Assembly: GCA_015478945.1 (NCBI GenBank)
Contig: JABUQX010007469.1
Span: forward strand, 1-10,000
Length of the DNA: 10,000 bases
Source of the DNA: Trachelipus rathkii
Taxonomy: Eukaryota > Arthropoda > Malacostraca > Isopoda > Trachelipodidae
Direction: 5' to 3'
The notes below the pieces were generated by a model. The model had not been told where the DNA came from. It saw nothing but the letters and a program-made list of their open reading frames with translations, and made no database searches. Shown here piece after piece: positions 1 to 7,176 of the stretch (within the stretch, counting starts at the first letter, position 1; every line of letters begins with the position of its first letter). Position numbers and translations under genes: made by a program.

Positions 1-36
1 TTCATTCTCCATTCCATTCTCCTCTTTCTTTTTTAA

Positions 37-37
<1 letters not shown>

Positions 38-76
<39 letters not shown>

Positions 77-98
77 TGTGTGTGTGTGTCTGTGTGTG
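38..98. repeat. (TG)n microsatellite
   Basis: A nearly pure TG dinucleotide run, broken by one extra G near position 70 and one C at 90. The flanks are CT-rich on the left and AT-rich on the right. No coding signal is seen. The single-base interruptions are either old point changes or sequencing/assembly noise. Confidence 0.95.
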
Positions 99-470
99 AT
101 CATGTGTCTAAATGTGTCATTAAGTGTTGTCCATTCCTCTCTCTCCTCTTTCTCATATATGCTCATATATGTATATGTATGTATGTAATAATGGAAAAGA
201 GTGTGGACTAAGAGTATTGTGCTTCACCTTATTTCTCTTTCATTGTGTGTATATATATATATATATAAATATCTATATTTACCTATACTCTTCATCTAGA
301 TATAGATATACCCATATTGGGAAATAAAGAAAAAAATTACGAAAATGAATATTTGAACCAACCCTCCATTGTTGGGAATAAATATTGATTCACATCGTCG
401 TTAAGTTCCTTCTTAGTTTAACATATTATAAATCATGAATATATGTCTCTCTCTTTCTATATCCTATTTC

Positions 471-472
<2 letters not shown>
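99..472. other. AT-rich intergenic DNA, no gene seen
   Basis: Mixed AT-rich sequence with CT-rich patches and a short TA run at about 249-267. Open frames here are short and read through low-complexity Tyr/Ile codons. I recognise no protein, RNA gene or transposon part in it. Confidence 0.6.
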
Positions 473-519
<47 letters not shown>

Positions 520-565
520 CATATTTATATATATTTATATATATAAATATATATATATATATATA
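473..565. repeat. Interrupted (TA)n microsatellite
   Basis: Almost continuous TA dinucleotides with small interruptions (TG at about 501, CATATTT at about 520, AAAT at about 544). Any reading frame through it gives Tyr-Ile repeats, which are artefacts of the repeat. Confidence 0.92.
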
Positions 566-775
566 GTCTGCGAAACGTAATGAAAGCTTGATGATACAAA
601 AGATAATTATTGGTGTAATTATCAGCATTGCCATTAAACAGATTACCAATATAATGCGAAGAATTTTTTGTCGACTGAATATATAAGAATATATATATAT
701 ATATATATATTCTCCTTTCCTGTGCACGTATGTATGTAATATGTAATGTATCTGCCTAAGTGTGAAATATTAATA
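566..775. other. Unique AT-rich spacer with a short TA run and a small inverted repeat
   Basis: Unique sequence between two microsatellites. It contains a (TA)n run at about 689-710 and an exact 8-bp inverted repeat, GATAATTA / TAATTATC, at 602-609 and 616-623 around a 6-base loop. No gene is recognised. Confidence 0.6.
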
Positions 776-814
776 ATGTGTGTGTGTGTGTGTGTAATGT
801 GTGTGTGTCTTAAA

Positions 815-848
<34 letters not shown>

Positions 849-872
849 CGTGTGGTGTGTGTTAATGTGTGT

Positions 873-925
<53 letters not shown>
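776..925. repeat. Compound (TG)n-(TA)n microsatellite
   Basis: TG repeats with interruptions (AA at about 796, TTAAAA at about 810, GCG/GGT at about 848-855, TTAA at about 862) run to about 875. They pass directly into an unbroken (TA)n run to 925. Confidence 0.95.
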
Positions 926-928
<3 letters not shown>

Positions 929-1405
929 AGTGATTATCAAGATAAAATATGGTATAATAATCTTTACGTGAAAATATATTTATATTTAATTAAGGTTGAG
1001 GTTGAACATTTATCTACCAATATCATATGGGTGAACTTTTACTGGAAATGTGTTCAACCCTGATTAACTGAAAGAGTATTTATATCAATATTTCAAAGCA
1101 AGTTCCTGTAAATAAGAATCGTAGGAAACTAAAAAATTTTATGCTTTGAAATTTAGTCTTATTAATAATAGTTCACCAAACTATGCATTTCCAAAATTTT
1201 ATTTACTATCATCCTAAACCCTTTCTTTAATATCACCTGTGTGGAAAAAGGCGATCAATTCGGCTCTTAGCTTTCCTTTCATAAAAAAAAAAAAAAAAAT
1301 TAGGATTGAAGCGGCCAAATTAATTTTGCCAAGAGTTAAGATTATTTATTGTCCATTCGCATTCTTTATCAAAACAAAACAAATCATCCAAAATACACGA
1401 AATTT
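926..1405. other. AT-rich intergenic DNA, no gene seen
   Basis: About 480 bases of unique AT-rich sequence with a 17-base poly-A run at about 1283-1299. Open frames are short and show no family signature on either strand. It could hold very old transposon debris, but I cannot support any assignment. Confidence 0.6.
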
Positions 1406-1427
1406 TATCTATCTATCTATCTATCTA
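1406..1427. repeat. (TATC)n tract at the left edge of element C
   Basis: About 5.5 copies of TATC/TCTA. Recognisable LINE coding sequence starts within a few dozen bases to its right. The same tetranucleotide, in the same orientation, begins again at 2144 where that LINE ends. Confidence 0.9.
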
Positions 1428-1442
1428 ATTCAAAAATATCTC

Positions 1443-2013
1443 ATGGCATTTTGAAAAATTTGAACAAGATTAAATATATCTGGTAGTATTTTAAATGAAA
1501 ATTTAGAGGAAGGGTCAGACATGAAAAGTGCTAAAGATAAATTCTTTGGAACCTTGAATGTTTTATTAATTAAGAAGATATTTAATTAGTTAAATGTAGA
1601 TATATTGTTATATTTATTAAGATCTTCTTGAATGCCTTTTTACGAAGCAAATCTTTGGACCAATATGTCAAATAGTAGTCAAATATACAAACAATTTGAA
1701 GTATGTTTTCATAATGCTTTAAAATTTATATGTAACGTTTCTAATAGAATTAGTAATCATCCAATATGTAATTGCTTAGATATGTTAATGTTTAATCATT
1801 TCTTTAACCACCTTAATAAATTATGCACTGTCATTAGGTTACTTGACAAATCATGTCATTTGGTTAGAAAAAATTATTTATTTTTTAAAGCAGGAAAGAA
1901 ATCGAAAGAATATTTATGAAGACGTATGGAGTAGCTGATATATTTAATAATGACCTTGATGCTCTAAAATCAAGGATTAAATTTGTTCAATACAGAGAAG
2001 ATACTCTAAGATA
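1443..2013 (+). pseudogene. Element C reverse-transcriptase C-terminal remnant
   Basis: One frame reads from 1443 to 1919 with in-frame stops (including TAG at 1587-1589 and TGA at 1629-1631). The reading then moves to another frame for the last part, 1917-2013, ending at TAA. Segments in order are a DMKSAKDKF-type stretch (1518-1544), FYEANLWTN (about 1638-1664), a Cys/His-containing NHPICNCLDML stretch (about 1767-1799), HLVRKNYLFF (about 1857-1886), then YGVADIFNNDLDAL and KSRIKFVQYRE in the shifted frame. This is the layout of the region after the reverse transcriptase palm and thumb in many invertebrate LINEs. It is clearly a different family from A and B, which carry EYATHIWG- and LWNSLP-type motifs. 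The catalytic YADD box is absent. Clade (Jockey, RTE or CR1-like) is uncertain. Confidence 0.65.
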
Positions 2014-2119
2014 AAATATGGTATAATTAATAATAGAACTTATTTGTATAGTAATTTTTTAACTGTTTTATGTTATTTTTTTAAATTTTATTTTACTTAT
2101 TGATGTACTATGTTTTCAA

Positions 2120-2125
2120 AATAAA
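2120..2125 (+). promoter_or_regulatory. AATAAA polyadenylation-type signal of element C
   Basis: AATAAA lies about 107 bases after the element's stop codon and about 20 bases before the tetranucleotide tail. That placement fits the 3' end of a LINE transcript. In such AT-rich DNA the hexamer can also arise by chance. Confidence 0.4.
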
Positions 2126-2143
2126 GAATTAAAGACTAAAGAC

Positions 2144-2183
<40 letters not shown>

Positions 2184-2223
2184 CCTATCTATCCTGATGC
2201 TATCTATCTATATATATATATAT

Positions 2224-2256
<33 letters not shown>

Positions 2257-2264
2257 TACTCTCT

Positions 2265-2319
<55 letters not shown>

Positions 2320-2333
2320 ATTCATCTATCAAT

Positions 2334-2409
<76 letters not shown>
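2144..2409. repeat. Compound (TCTA)n-(TA)n-(TCTA)n microsatellite between two LINE 3' ends
   Basis: (TCTA)n at 2144-2193, a CTGATGC interruption, TATCTATCTA to 2210, interrupted (TA)n to 2317, a degenerate ATTCATCTATCAATT piece, then uninterrupted (TCTA)n from about 2333 to 2409. The 3' end of element C (+) abuts its left side and the 3' end of element A (-) abuts its right side. The array is therefore a shared tail-to-tail junction. Frames read through it give Tyr/Ile/Leu/Ser repeats and are not genes. Confidence 0.95.
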
Positions 2410-2410
2410 G

Positions 2411-2430
2411 TTTTCTTTCTTTTTTTTTAC
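2411..2430 (-). other. Element A A-rich 3' tail joining (TAGA)n
   Basis: On the minus strand a short purine tract, A8 then G, A3, G, A4, leads through CA straight into TAGATAGA repeats. LINEs commonly end in poly-A or a short tandem repeat made during target-primed copying, so this marks the 3' end of element A. It also shows that the tetranucleotide repeat starts immediately at the junction. Confidence 0.65.
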
Positions 2431-2432
2431 AG

Positions 2433-3120
2433 TTAACCACTACTCACGGGCTGGGCCCTTTCAAGGAGGGCGGAAATAAAAACATTAAAAGCCCACCCAA
2501 TTCCCAGCCTAAGGCAAGTCTCTCCAGGTGAGCGCAGACGTGGGCTTTTGAGAGGAAGATTAATATAGTTGGAAAAAACAGAAGAAGGCAAGGAGTTCCA
2601 CAGAACAGTAGCAGGAAAGAAGAGGCACCACAAAGAACAAGTCTGGGGTTCTCAATACTCACGCAAAACTCATGCAAGAGCAAGGCACCCTTGTATTGCG
2701 AGGGAGCGACGCAATGGAGGTGGAATGCGAGTAGCCATCTCCTGAGCATCTACCGCTGTGGTACCTATAGAAAGAGATAGTGCGCCAGCGTCACGTCGCA
2801 GAGATAGAGGTCAAGAATTAGAAAGTAGGAGACAGTTTATTAATCTCTTAGCGTAAACAACCCTATCCAATGAAGGTGGAGCCGGAGCTAAATGTGAGGT
2901 GAGTACTCCATACAAGACGAATAAGGCTTATACAGCTGGAGTAGCTGTGCAGGGTAAAATTCCGCAACCTGAACAGAACTCCCAGTTTCTTTGAGGCCAC
3001 CTTAGCAACCATTGAAATATGAGGTTTCCAAGACAATTTGTGTTTATGTTAACTAAGAATATTTTATGTTGTTCTAGGAAGACGTTAAGAGCCGTCAGAA
3101 AGGAAATAGGAAAGTTAGGA
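2433..3120 (-). pseudogene. Element A C-terminal region and coding end
   Basis: Minus-strand pieces after the palm read RWPQRNWEFCSGCGILPC (about 2945-3000, a degraded form of the Lys-Leu-Gly-Val-Leu-type block), IPPPLRRS (about 2715-2740), HEFCVSIENPRLV (about 2635-2673), ATVLWNSLPSSVF (about 2577-2609) and, one frame over, [11 protein letters not shown] (about 2511-2543). The protein then ends in a Pro-rich LKGPSP or ERAQP tail at about 2433-2450. Two overlapping frames reach this end, so the true C-terminus is ambiguous. About 15 bases later the A-rich tail begins. The LWNSLP and HAHLE-like motifs are shared by Jockey-type LINEs of crustaceans, as far as I can recall the family. Confidence 0.7.
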
Positions 3121-4000
3121 GGAGTTTTTAAAGAGATATGTAGAAGTTGAGTTTTAAAGAGTTGAATTTTACAAGGTTGCGTTGACCACCATTCAGATCG
3201 ACAAGAATAGAATCGGAAAGCTGAAGACGAGAGCAACTCAAAGAGGGAACAGATTTGAAGTGAGTAGAAGAGTGGGGAGTTGAGTCATCGGCGTAAGAGT
3301 GGAACATAGTTGGAAGTACAGCTGGGGAGATCGTTGATGAGAAAAGTAGGAATAAAGTTGGAGATAGAACTGAGCCTTGCGGAACACCACAATTAACGGG
3401 AAAGGAGGAGGAAGAGGTCGCTCCCATCAGCAGGTGCTGAATGCTGATATAGAGCGATCGGAGAGAAAGCTAGACAAGTAAAGCAAGAGGAGGAGGAAGC
3501 GAAAGGAAGGGGCAGAGCGGTGACGCGTGCCGACCTGATCAAAAGAAGCACGGATATGTCAGGAATGCCGCAGATTATGGTCCCCTAAGGGCTGAAGACC
3601 GCAAATCAGTTAGATGGGGAAAGTATGTCGCAGTTGACCTCGAACGGCAGAAAGCTATACTGATGATCTGAAAGAAGGAAATGAGACTCCTCCAGGAAAT
3701 GAGAGTTAAGAGAAAGAGTTTCAAAGGGTACAGATAGAATACAGAAGTGAGAGCTATGGGCGATAGATAGATAGATAGCTATAGGAAGGATCAGATGCCT
3801 TTTTTCGGGATCAGTTGGACATATCCGAGCTTCTAATACTCAGAATGAGTATTATTATTAAGATTTAAAAAGCATAGTTTAGTGAGGATAGGCCCCAGCT
3901 TGGAAGAAATCCCTCTCAAAACACGGGGAATAATGTTATCCTGGCAGCTAACTTTTATAATGTTCTTGATCTTAGGATCCCCTCCACGCTGATCATGTGT
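3120..4000 (-). pseudogene. Element A reverse transcriptase domain
   Basis: This domain would copy the element's RNA into DNA at the nicked site. Minus-strand landmarks in order are IIPRVLRGISSKLGPILTKL (about 3878-3937), VQLIPKKG with PKKG at 3797-3808, PIALTS just after a TAGA/CTAT tract at 3762-3778, DIS at 3552-3560 followed after a frameshift by SFDQV (motif A), LSDRSISA (3442-3465), VNCGVPQGSVLSPTLFLLF (about 3332-3394), and HSYADDSTPH with the catalytic YADD at 3284-3295. GQRNLVKFNSLK follows at about 3150-3185. The YADD and GVPQGS boxes are in one frame; motif A lies in others. The boxes identify it firmly as a LINE polymerase of the Jockey-like group. Confidence 0.88.
3762..3778. repeat. 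(GATA)4 tract inside the RT coding remnant
   Basis: GATAGATAGATAGATAG on the + strand, read as CTAT repeats on the coding strand just before PIALTS. The frame of PKKG continues through the tract into PIALTS (with two stops), with about three more residues between the two boxes than is usual for this region. Confidence 0.8.
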
Positions 4001-4019
4001 AATCAAAATAGGAACATGG

Positions 4020-4600
4020 GAAACCTGGAGGAGAGGAGTAGGAGGGGGATGCGGAATTTCATGGTAAAATTAGATGAAAAAAAAGGAGGCCAAAAAAATT
4101 AGCCTTTTTAATAAGGAGCGTTAGCAACATATTCATCATTGTGAGTAAGAGGAGGGAAGCAATGCAGTAATTATTAGAGATATTTTTTTGCAAGAGGCCA
4201 GAAATTTTTTGCAGATGAATAATCAAGTAGGTCAGCACACTTTCTTTTAGTAATGCGCTTGGCACCTATCGAATAAACGTATCCCGCAACGATTCGAGCA
4301 GAATGAAATTAGTAACAGTGATAGTAGAAGGAGAGTTTTTCCATGCCCGATACGCAATGTCTCTCTCTTGAATGGCGCGAGAACAAGCTCCATCGAACCA
4401 TGGTTTTGGGGAGAAAAAGATTTAGTTGAAGATGGAATGAACCTGCTCATCCCATCGGTGATTACGGACCCCACCTTTTCAGCGGTGACCGAAATCCTAG
4501 TCAAAGCAGGATTAATCCAGAGTAGTTAGCCAAAAACAACGCAATTCAATCAGCCCGATTAAAGTGACAGAAATTACGTTTGGGGCATGGTGGAGCTGCT
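4020..4600 (-). pseudogene. Element A endonuclease-RT linker
   Basis: Minus-strand pieces in order match the linker of Jockey-like LINEs. They are DGMSRFIPSSTKSFSP (about 4405-4455), a Pro-Trp-Phe-like site disrupted by a frameshift near 4400, NRCGIRLFDRCQAHY (about 4250-4294), and LAKNISNNYCIASL (about 4150-4195) followed by a Pro/Leu-rich piece and FFGLLF (about 4080-4095). The role of this linker is poorly defined; the conserved PWF and KNISNN blocks are typical landmarks. The frame changes several times. Confidence 0.65.
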
Positions 4601-4619
4601 GGAGAAAAAAATATTATAT

Positions 4620-5312
4620 TAAGAGCTACAATATTGTGGTCAGAGTTACCAATGGGATGAAATGGTGTATTTATAGAGAAGGGTAGTGGTGAAACATAAG
4701 TCTAACGTATTCAAGAATTGGTTGGGACGATCTGGGAATATGTGTAAGTTCCTTAATTAATGTTCCAGAATCGTTTGAGAATACTGAATGTTTGGCCTCC
4801 TCCCGCCTGCATCAGTGTGAGAGGAGCCCAGCAGCCACTCAGTGGTGGTGTACGTTGAAATCCCCCCCCTAAATAGAGGATCTCAGCATTTGGATGGGAA
4901 GAAGTAACAGTCTCATGAGAAGTAGTAAGATAGTCAAAAAGAACGTGAAAATCTGTTCCATTAGGGAGCAGTAGCAGAAACACAAGATAATGATAGTAGT
5001 AGGGAGAAAGATTTTTAGCCACAGAACATCGGAAGTTAGCAGATTCAAGATTCTCGAGACGTGTTAAAGGAGTGTTTATGTTAATATAGGCACAGACACC
5101 ACCATTTAGACGGAAATTATAGAAAAAGTTTAGTTAGAGATATTAAGTTTATTTGAAAATGAATCCTGGCCAGCTAGGTTTCAGACAATAATAAAATGTT
5201 AGGTTGAGAGTTAGAGAGGTGATATTCCACAGACTCGTAATTAGCACGCAGGTCACGAACGTTAAGCAAATCCAATAGAAAACCCCGGCCTGCGCCCACC
5301 CCCACATCTACT
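4620..5312 (-). pseudogene. Element A AP-endonuclease (EEP) domain
   Basis: This domain would nick target DNA to prime reverse transcription. On the minus strand a frame opens with VGVGAGRGFLLDLLNVRDLR (catalytic-type Asn codon at 5261-5263) and reaches LLLSET, whose Glu codon is at 5180-5182, before a TAG stop at 5174-5176. Then come a stretch reading FCYCS/LLLLPNGTDF (about 4950-4990), HPNAEILYLG (about 4870-4900), GDFNVH (4848-4865) and, one frame away, TEWLLGSSHTDAGG. IGNSDHN, holding the catalytic Asp-His pair, lies at about 4633-4653. All four usual catalytic boxes are recognisable, but they sit in different frames. There is no in-frame Met before the first box and an in-frame TGA lies upstream, so the true start is lost or lies in a shifted frame. 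Confidence 0.8.
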
Positions 5313-5457
5313 CCGACCAGTCATTCGATCAGATGCTCGTACAAACAAACGCACACAAGCTCTAATAGTTTAAAATTTTCACGTTTTCACGTTTACTCAA
5401 TCCACAAACACACACAAACACACACTAACACACACTAACACACACACTAACACACAC

Positions 5458-5491
<34 letters not shown>

Positions 5492-5925
5492 GCGATCTTA
5501 TACTAACAAGATAGCTAAAACAATGTTAAAACTAAAACTCAAATTAAAAGTATCCTAAGGTGATGGTAACTGCATTAAAACCATAAAATTAAATTTTAAA
5601 ACTATATATTAATAAAAGAAATCTTTAAACTAAAAAACGCAATTTATTATAACTAATATCTTAAAAAAGAAAAAAAGCAAAAAATAAAACCATAGCTTAT
5701 CTTAAAAATTCCCGATGAAAAGATTTCGGCAGAAGTTCATATTTATTATATAAAGGCACTAATTACTATTGACACTAAGCAAGTAATAAAATACACACTA
5801 AAACAACCCATGACACTTTAAAGCAAAATGGCTGTATAACTAAAAAAAAAAAAATTAAACATACATTATTAAAACGACTAATTTAAGAACATCAACACAA
5901 CACAACCACACAGCACGAGCTACAA
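5313..5925 (-). other. Probable 5' leader of element A
   Basis: About 600 bases between the first endonuclease box and the TCTA tract at 5926. It holds a CA-rich repeat (5404-5490), AT-rich unique sequence and a poly-A run at about 5841-5854, but no protein signature on either strand. Its position makes it the likely 5' untranslated leader, where Jockey-type elements keep an internal promoter; no promoter motif could be identified. It may instead be older flanking DNA. Confidence 0.4.
5404..5490. repeat. (CA)n tract with ACACACTAAC units
   Basis: A CA-rich repeat in which ACACACTAAC-like units (about 5421-5465) recur with small length differences, followed by pure (CA)n at about 5461-5490. 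To its left are AAACACACAC units. On the LINE coding strand it reads TGTTAGTGTG / (TG)n, upstream of the endonuclease start. Confidence 0.92.
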
Positions 5926-6007
<82 letters not shown>

Positions 6008-6008
6008 C
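5926..6008. repeat. (TCTA)n microsatellite, right edge of element A
   Basis: About 20 uninterrupted TCTA/CTAT units, in the same orientation as the tract at 2333-2409 that meets the other end of element A. Confidence 0.97.
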
Positions 6009-6395
6009 AGAGATTACTTTCTGACAACGGCAATAAATTAACAAGACTATCAACTTTGCGACCAATGGGTCTGTTTTTAAATTAAAAAAGTAAATATAAT
6101 AATATAAATAACTGTAATAATTATTAATTATTAATAATTACTACATTATTATTGCTATTATTATTATTAATAATTATTAATTATTACGCACAGTGTAACA
6201 CGAAGAAAGTTTAAAATTTAAAGTTAAAAAAAAAGATTAGCGCTTTAATTTTCTTTCTGAGAAGTAATGGGGTAACCAATCTAGGAAGTCCTGGCAATCC
6301 AAACTTGGGGGTCGCAACCAATAACTTAAGAACATCAAATTAATCTATTAAATTAAACCTGTTCATCCGCTGACACATCATAAATCATGCCTTAA
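6009..6395. other. AT-rich unique DNA with an imperfect inverted repeat
   Basis: No coding signature. At about 6115-6186 sequence made of TAATAATTATTAATTATTA and its near mirror on both sides of a CTACATTATTATTGC centre could fold into an imperfect hairpin. The 6240-6330 part is less AT-rich and looks unique, with GGGGGTCGCAACC at 6308-6320. Its origin is unknown to me. Confidence 0.55.

Positions 6396-6464
<69 letters not shown>
6396..6464. repeat. (TTA)n microsatellite
   Basis: About 23 uninterrupted copies of the trinucleotide TTA/ATT. Confidence 0.97.
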
Positions 6465-6499
6465 TATGCTTCTGTGTATTAGTCAAATGTGAATTTATG

Positions 6500-6502
<3 letters not shown>

Positions 6503-6586
<84 letters not shown>
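6503..6586. repeat. (TA)n microsatellite
   Basis: About 41 uninterrupted TA units. The frame crossing it from 6489 encodes Tyr-Ile repeats and is an artefact. Confidence 0.97.
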
Positions 6587-6595
<9 letters not shown>

Positions 6596-6670
6596 CGTAT
6601 GTAATATTAATATGTATATGCTATATGTAGCTCATATATGTATATGTAGCACCTCTCCTCTCTCTCCTCT

Positions 6671-6717
<47 letters not shown>

Positions 6718-6820
6718 GTATATGTATGTTAGGATTGGTCACTCATGTTTTTCAGACGTTATTAACGGCTTTCCACTAAGATGTCTTTCTTCTATTATCA
6801 TATATATATATATATATATT
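6587..6820. repeat. Mixed TATG/TA low-complexity block
   Basis: GTATGTATGC and TATATG pieces, a CTCTCC-rich spacer at about 6652-6672, (TA)n at about 6673-6710, about 80 bases of unique sequence and another (TA)n at about 6801-6819 that abuts element B. No gene is seen. Confidence 0.85.
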
Positions 6821-7021
6821 CTCTGGTTTGCAAAGGCCAGAGCCTTACCAAATTCACCAGAGTTAGGGATAAATTAAAACTCATTTAAAAGTCAAAGCCA
6901 ATTTAAAGGACAATAAGACAGAGAAATTATGAAACTGCAGAGCGTAAAGATATGTCACACTAGTCATCCTCAAAGAAGGTGGTATGCTACTGGAGAGTTC
7001 AAAGAGCATAGTCCATTTTAA
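6821..7021 (-). pseudogene. Element B C-terminal piece beyond the TTAGG block
   Basis: Minus-strand translation from the left edge of the telomere-type block gives KWTMLFELSSSIPPSLRMT (ELSSSIPPSLRM at 6965-7000) and YALQFHNFSVLL, then in another frame FIPNSGEFGKAL (about 6840-6875). These match in order the ELAS-(R/M)PPPL and FIP-G-LWNSL blocks that follow SLSIFYRYY-type sequence in Jockey-like LINEs. SLSLYY is exactly what lies on the other side of the block. This piece is therefore the direct continuation of the reverse transcriptase remnant to its right. The element stops at a (TA)n tract near 6820. Confidence 0.72.
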
Positions 7022-7176
7022 TAGGTTAGGTTAGGTTAGGCTATATTAGGTTAGGTTAGGTTAAGTTAAGTTAAGTTATTAAGTTAGGTTAGGTTATGTT
7101 AGGTTAGGTTAGGTTAGGTTAGGTTATGTTAGGTTAAGTTAGGTTAAGTTAGGTTAGGTTAGGTTAGGTTAGGTTA
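7022..7176. repeat. Interstitial telomere-type (TTAGG)n block
   Basis: About 155 bases of TTAGG/AGGTT on the + strand, mostly intact units, with variants (TTAAG several times near 7059-7084 and 7134-7148, CTATA near 7041, TTATG at about 7095 and 7125). TTAGG is the standard telomere repeat of most arthropods; the complementary AACCT is also known as an ordinary pentanucleotide microsatellite in penaeid shrimp. LINE sequence continues on both sides, so this is not a chromosome end. Confidence 0.95.

Larger units (their letters stand above)
1428..2143 (+). mobile_element. Element C: 5'-truncated non-LTR retrotransposon, 3' end
   Basis: A LINE fragment keeping only the end of its protein, a short AT-rich 3' untranslated region and a 3' junction. 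Coding remains run from about 1443 to 2013. The untranslated part (2014-2143) holds AATAAA at 2120-2125 and a short AAAGACTAAAGACT direct repeat just before (TCTA)n takes over at 2144. 5' truncation is usual for LINEs, whose copying starts at the 3' end. The tetranucleotide repeat lies on both sides (1406-1427 and 2144-2193). The orientation is opposite to elements A, B and D. Identification rests on the residue pattern of the translated fragment and not on a database search. Confidence 0.7.
2410..5925 (-). mobile_element. Element A: near-complete decayed Jockey-like LINE
   Basis: An APE-endonuclease/reverse-transcriptase LINE read right to left. From its 5' side it has a probable untranslated leader (about 5313-5925), an endonuclease domain (about 4620-5310), a linker (about 4020-4600), the reverse transcriptase (about 3120-4000), a C-terminal region (about 2440-3120), and a purine-rich tail (minus-strand A8 G A3 G A4 pattern, 2411-2429) joining (TAGA)n. 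Both ends meet (TCTA)n tracts in the same orientation. Many frameshifts and stops make it a dead copy. No separate gag-like ORF1 was recognised. The right boundary is inferred from the TCTA tract at 5926; an end anywhere between 5313 and 5925 is possible. Confidence 0.8.

Noticed and set aside
124..327. Open frame of 67 codons, Tyr/Ile-rich at its end
   Set aside because: It reads through TATG and TA low-complexity sequence and has no family signature.
602..623. 8-bp stem with 6-base loop as a terminator or RNA element
   Set aside because: Such AT-rich stems arise often by chance, and there is no gene beside it for it to act on.
470..727. Minus-strand frame with a hydrophobic centre resembling a membrane segment
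   Set aside because: Both ends are Tyr-Ile repeats from TA microsatellites. The middle is AT-rich unique DNA, whose codons give Ile/Leu by composition alone.
869..1063. Plus-strand frame starting in a TA array
   Set aside because: The first third is Tyr-Ile repeat and the rest has no recognisable feature.
1239..1454. Plus-strand frame crossing poly-A and TATC tracts
   Set aside because: The Lys run and Tyr-Leu-Ser-Ile repeat come from the simple repeats; no conserved motif is present.
2144..2409. CRISPR-like array of regularly spaced repeats
   Set aside because: The repeats are uninterrupted 2- and 4-base units with no unique spacers, and the DNA is eukaryotic in character.
2197..2436. Plus-strand Tyr/Ile/Leu/Ser repeat protein
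   Set aside because: It is wholly encoded by the TA and TCTA microsatellites, not a gene.
6489..6779. Plus-strand Tyr-Ile repeat protein with Cys-rich pieces
   Set aside because: It is wholly encoded by TA/TATG repeats.
7022..7176. True chromosome end
   Set aside because: LINE coding sequence continues on both sides of the TTAGG block, so it is interstitial.
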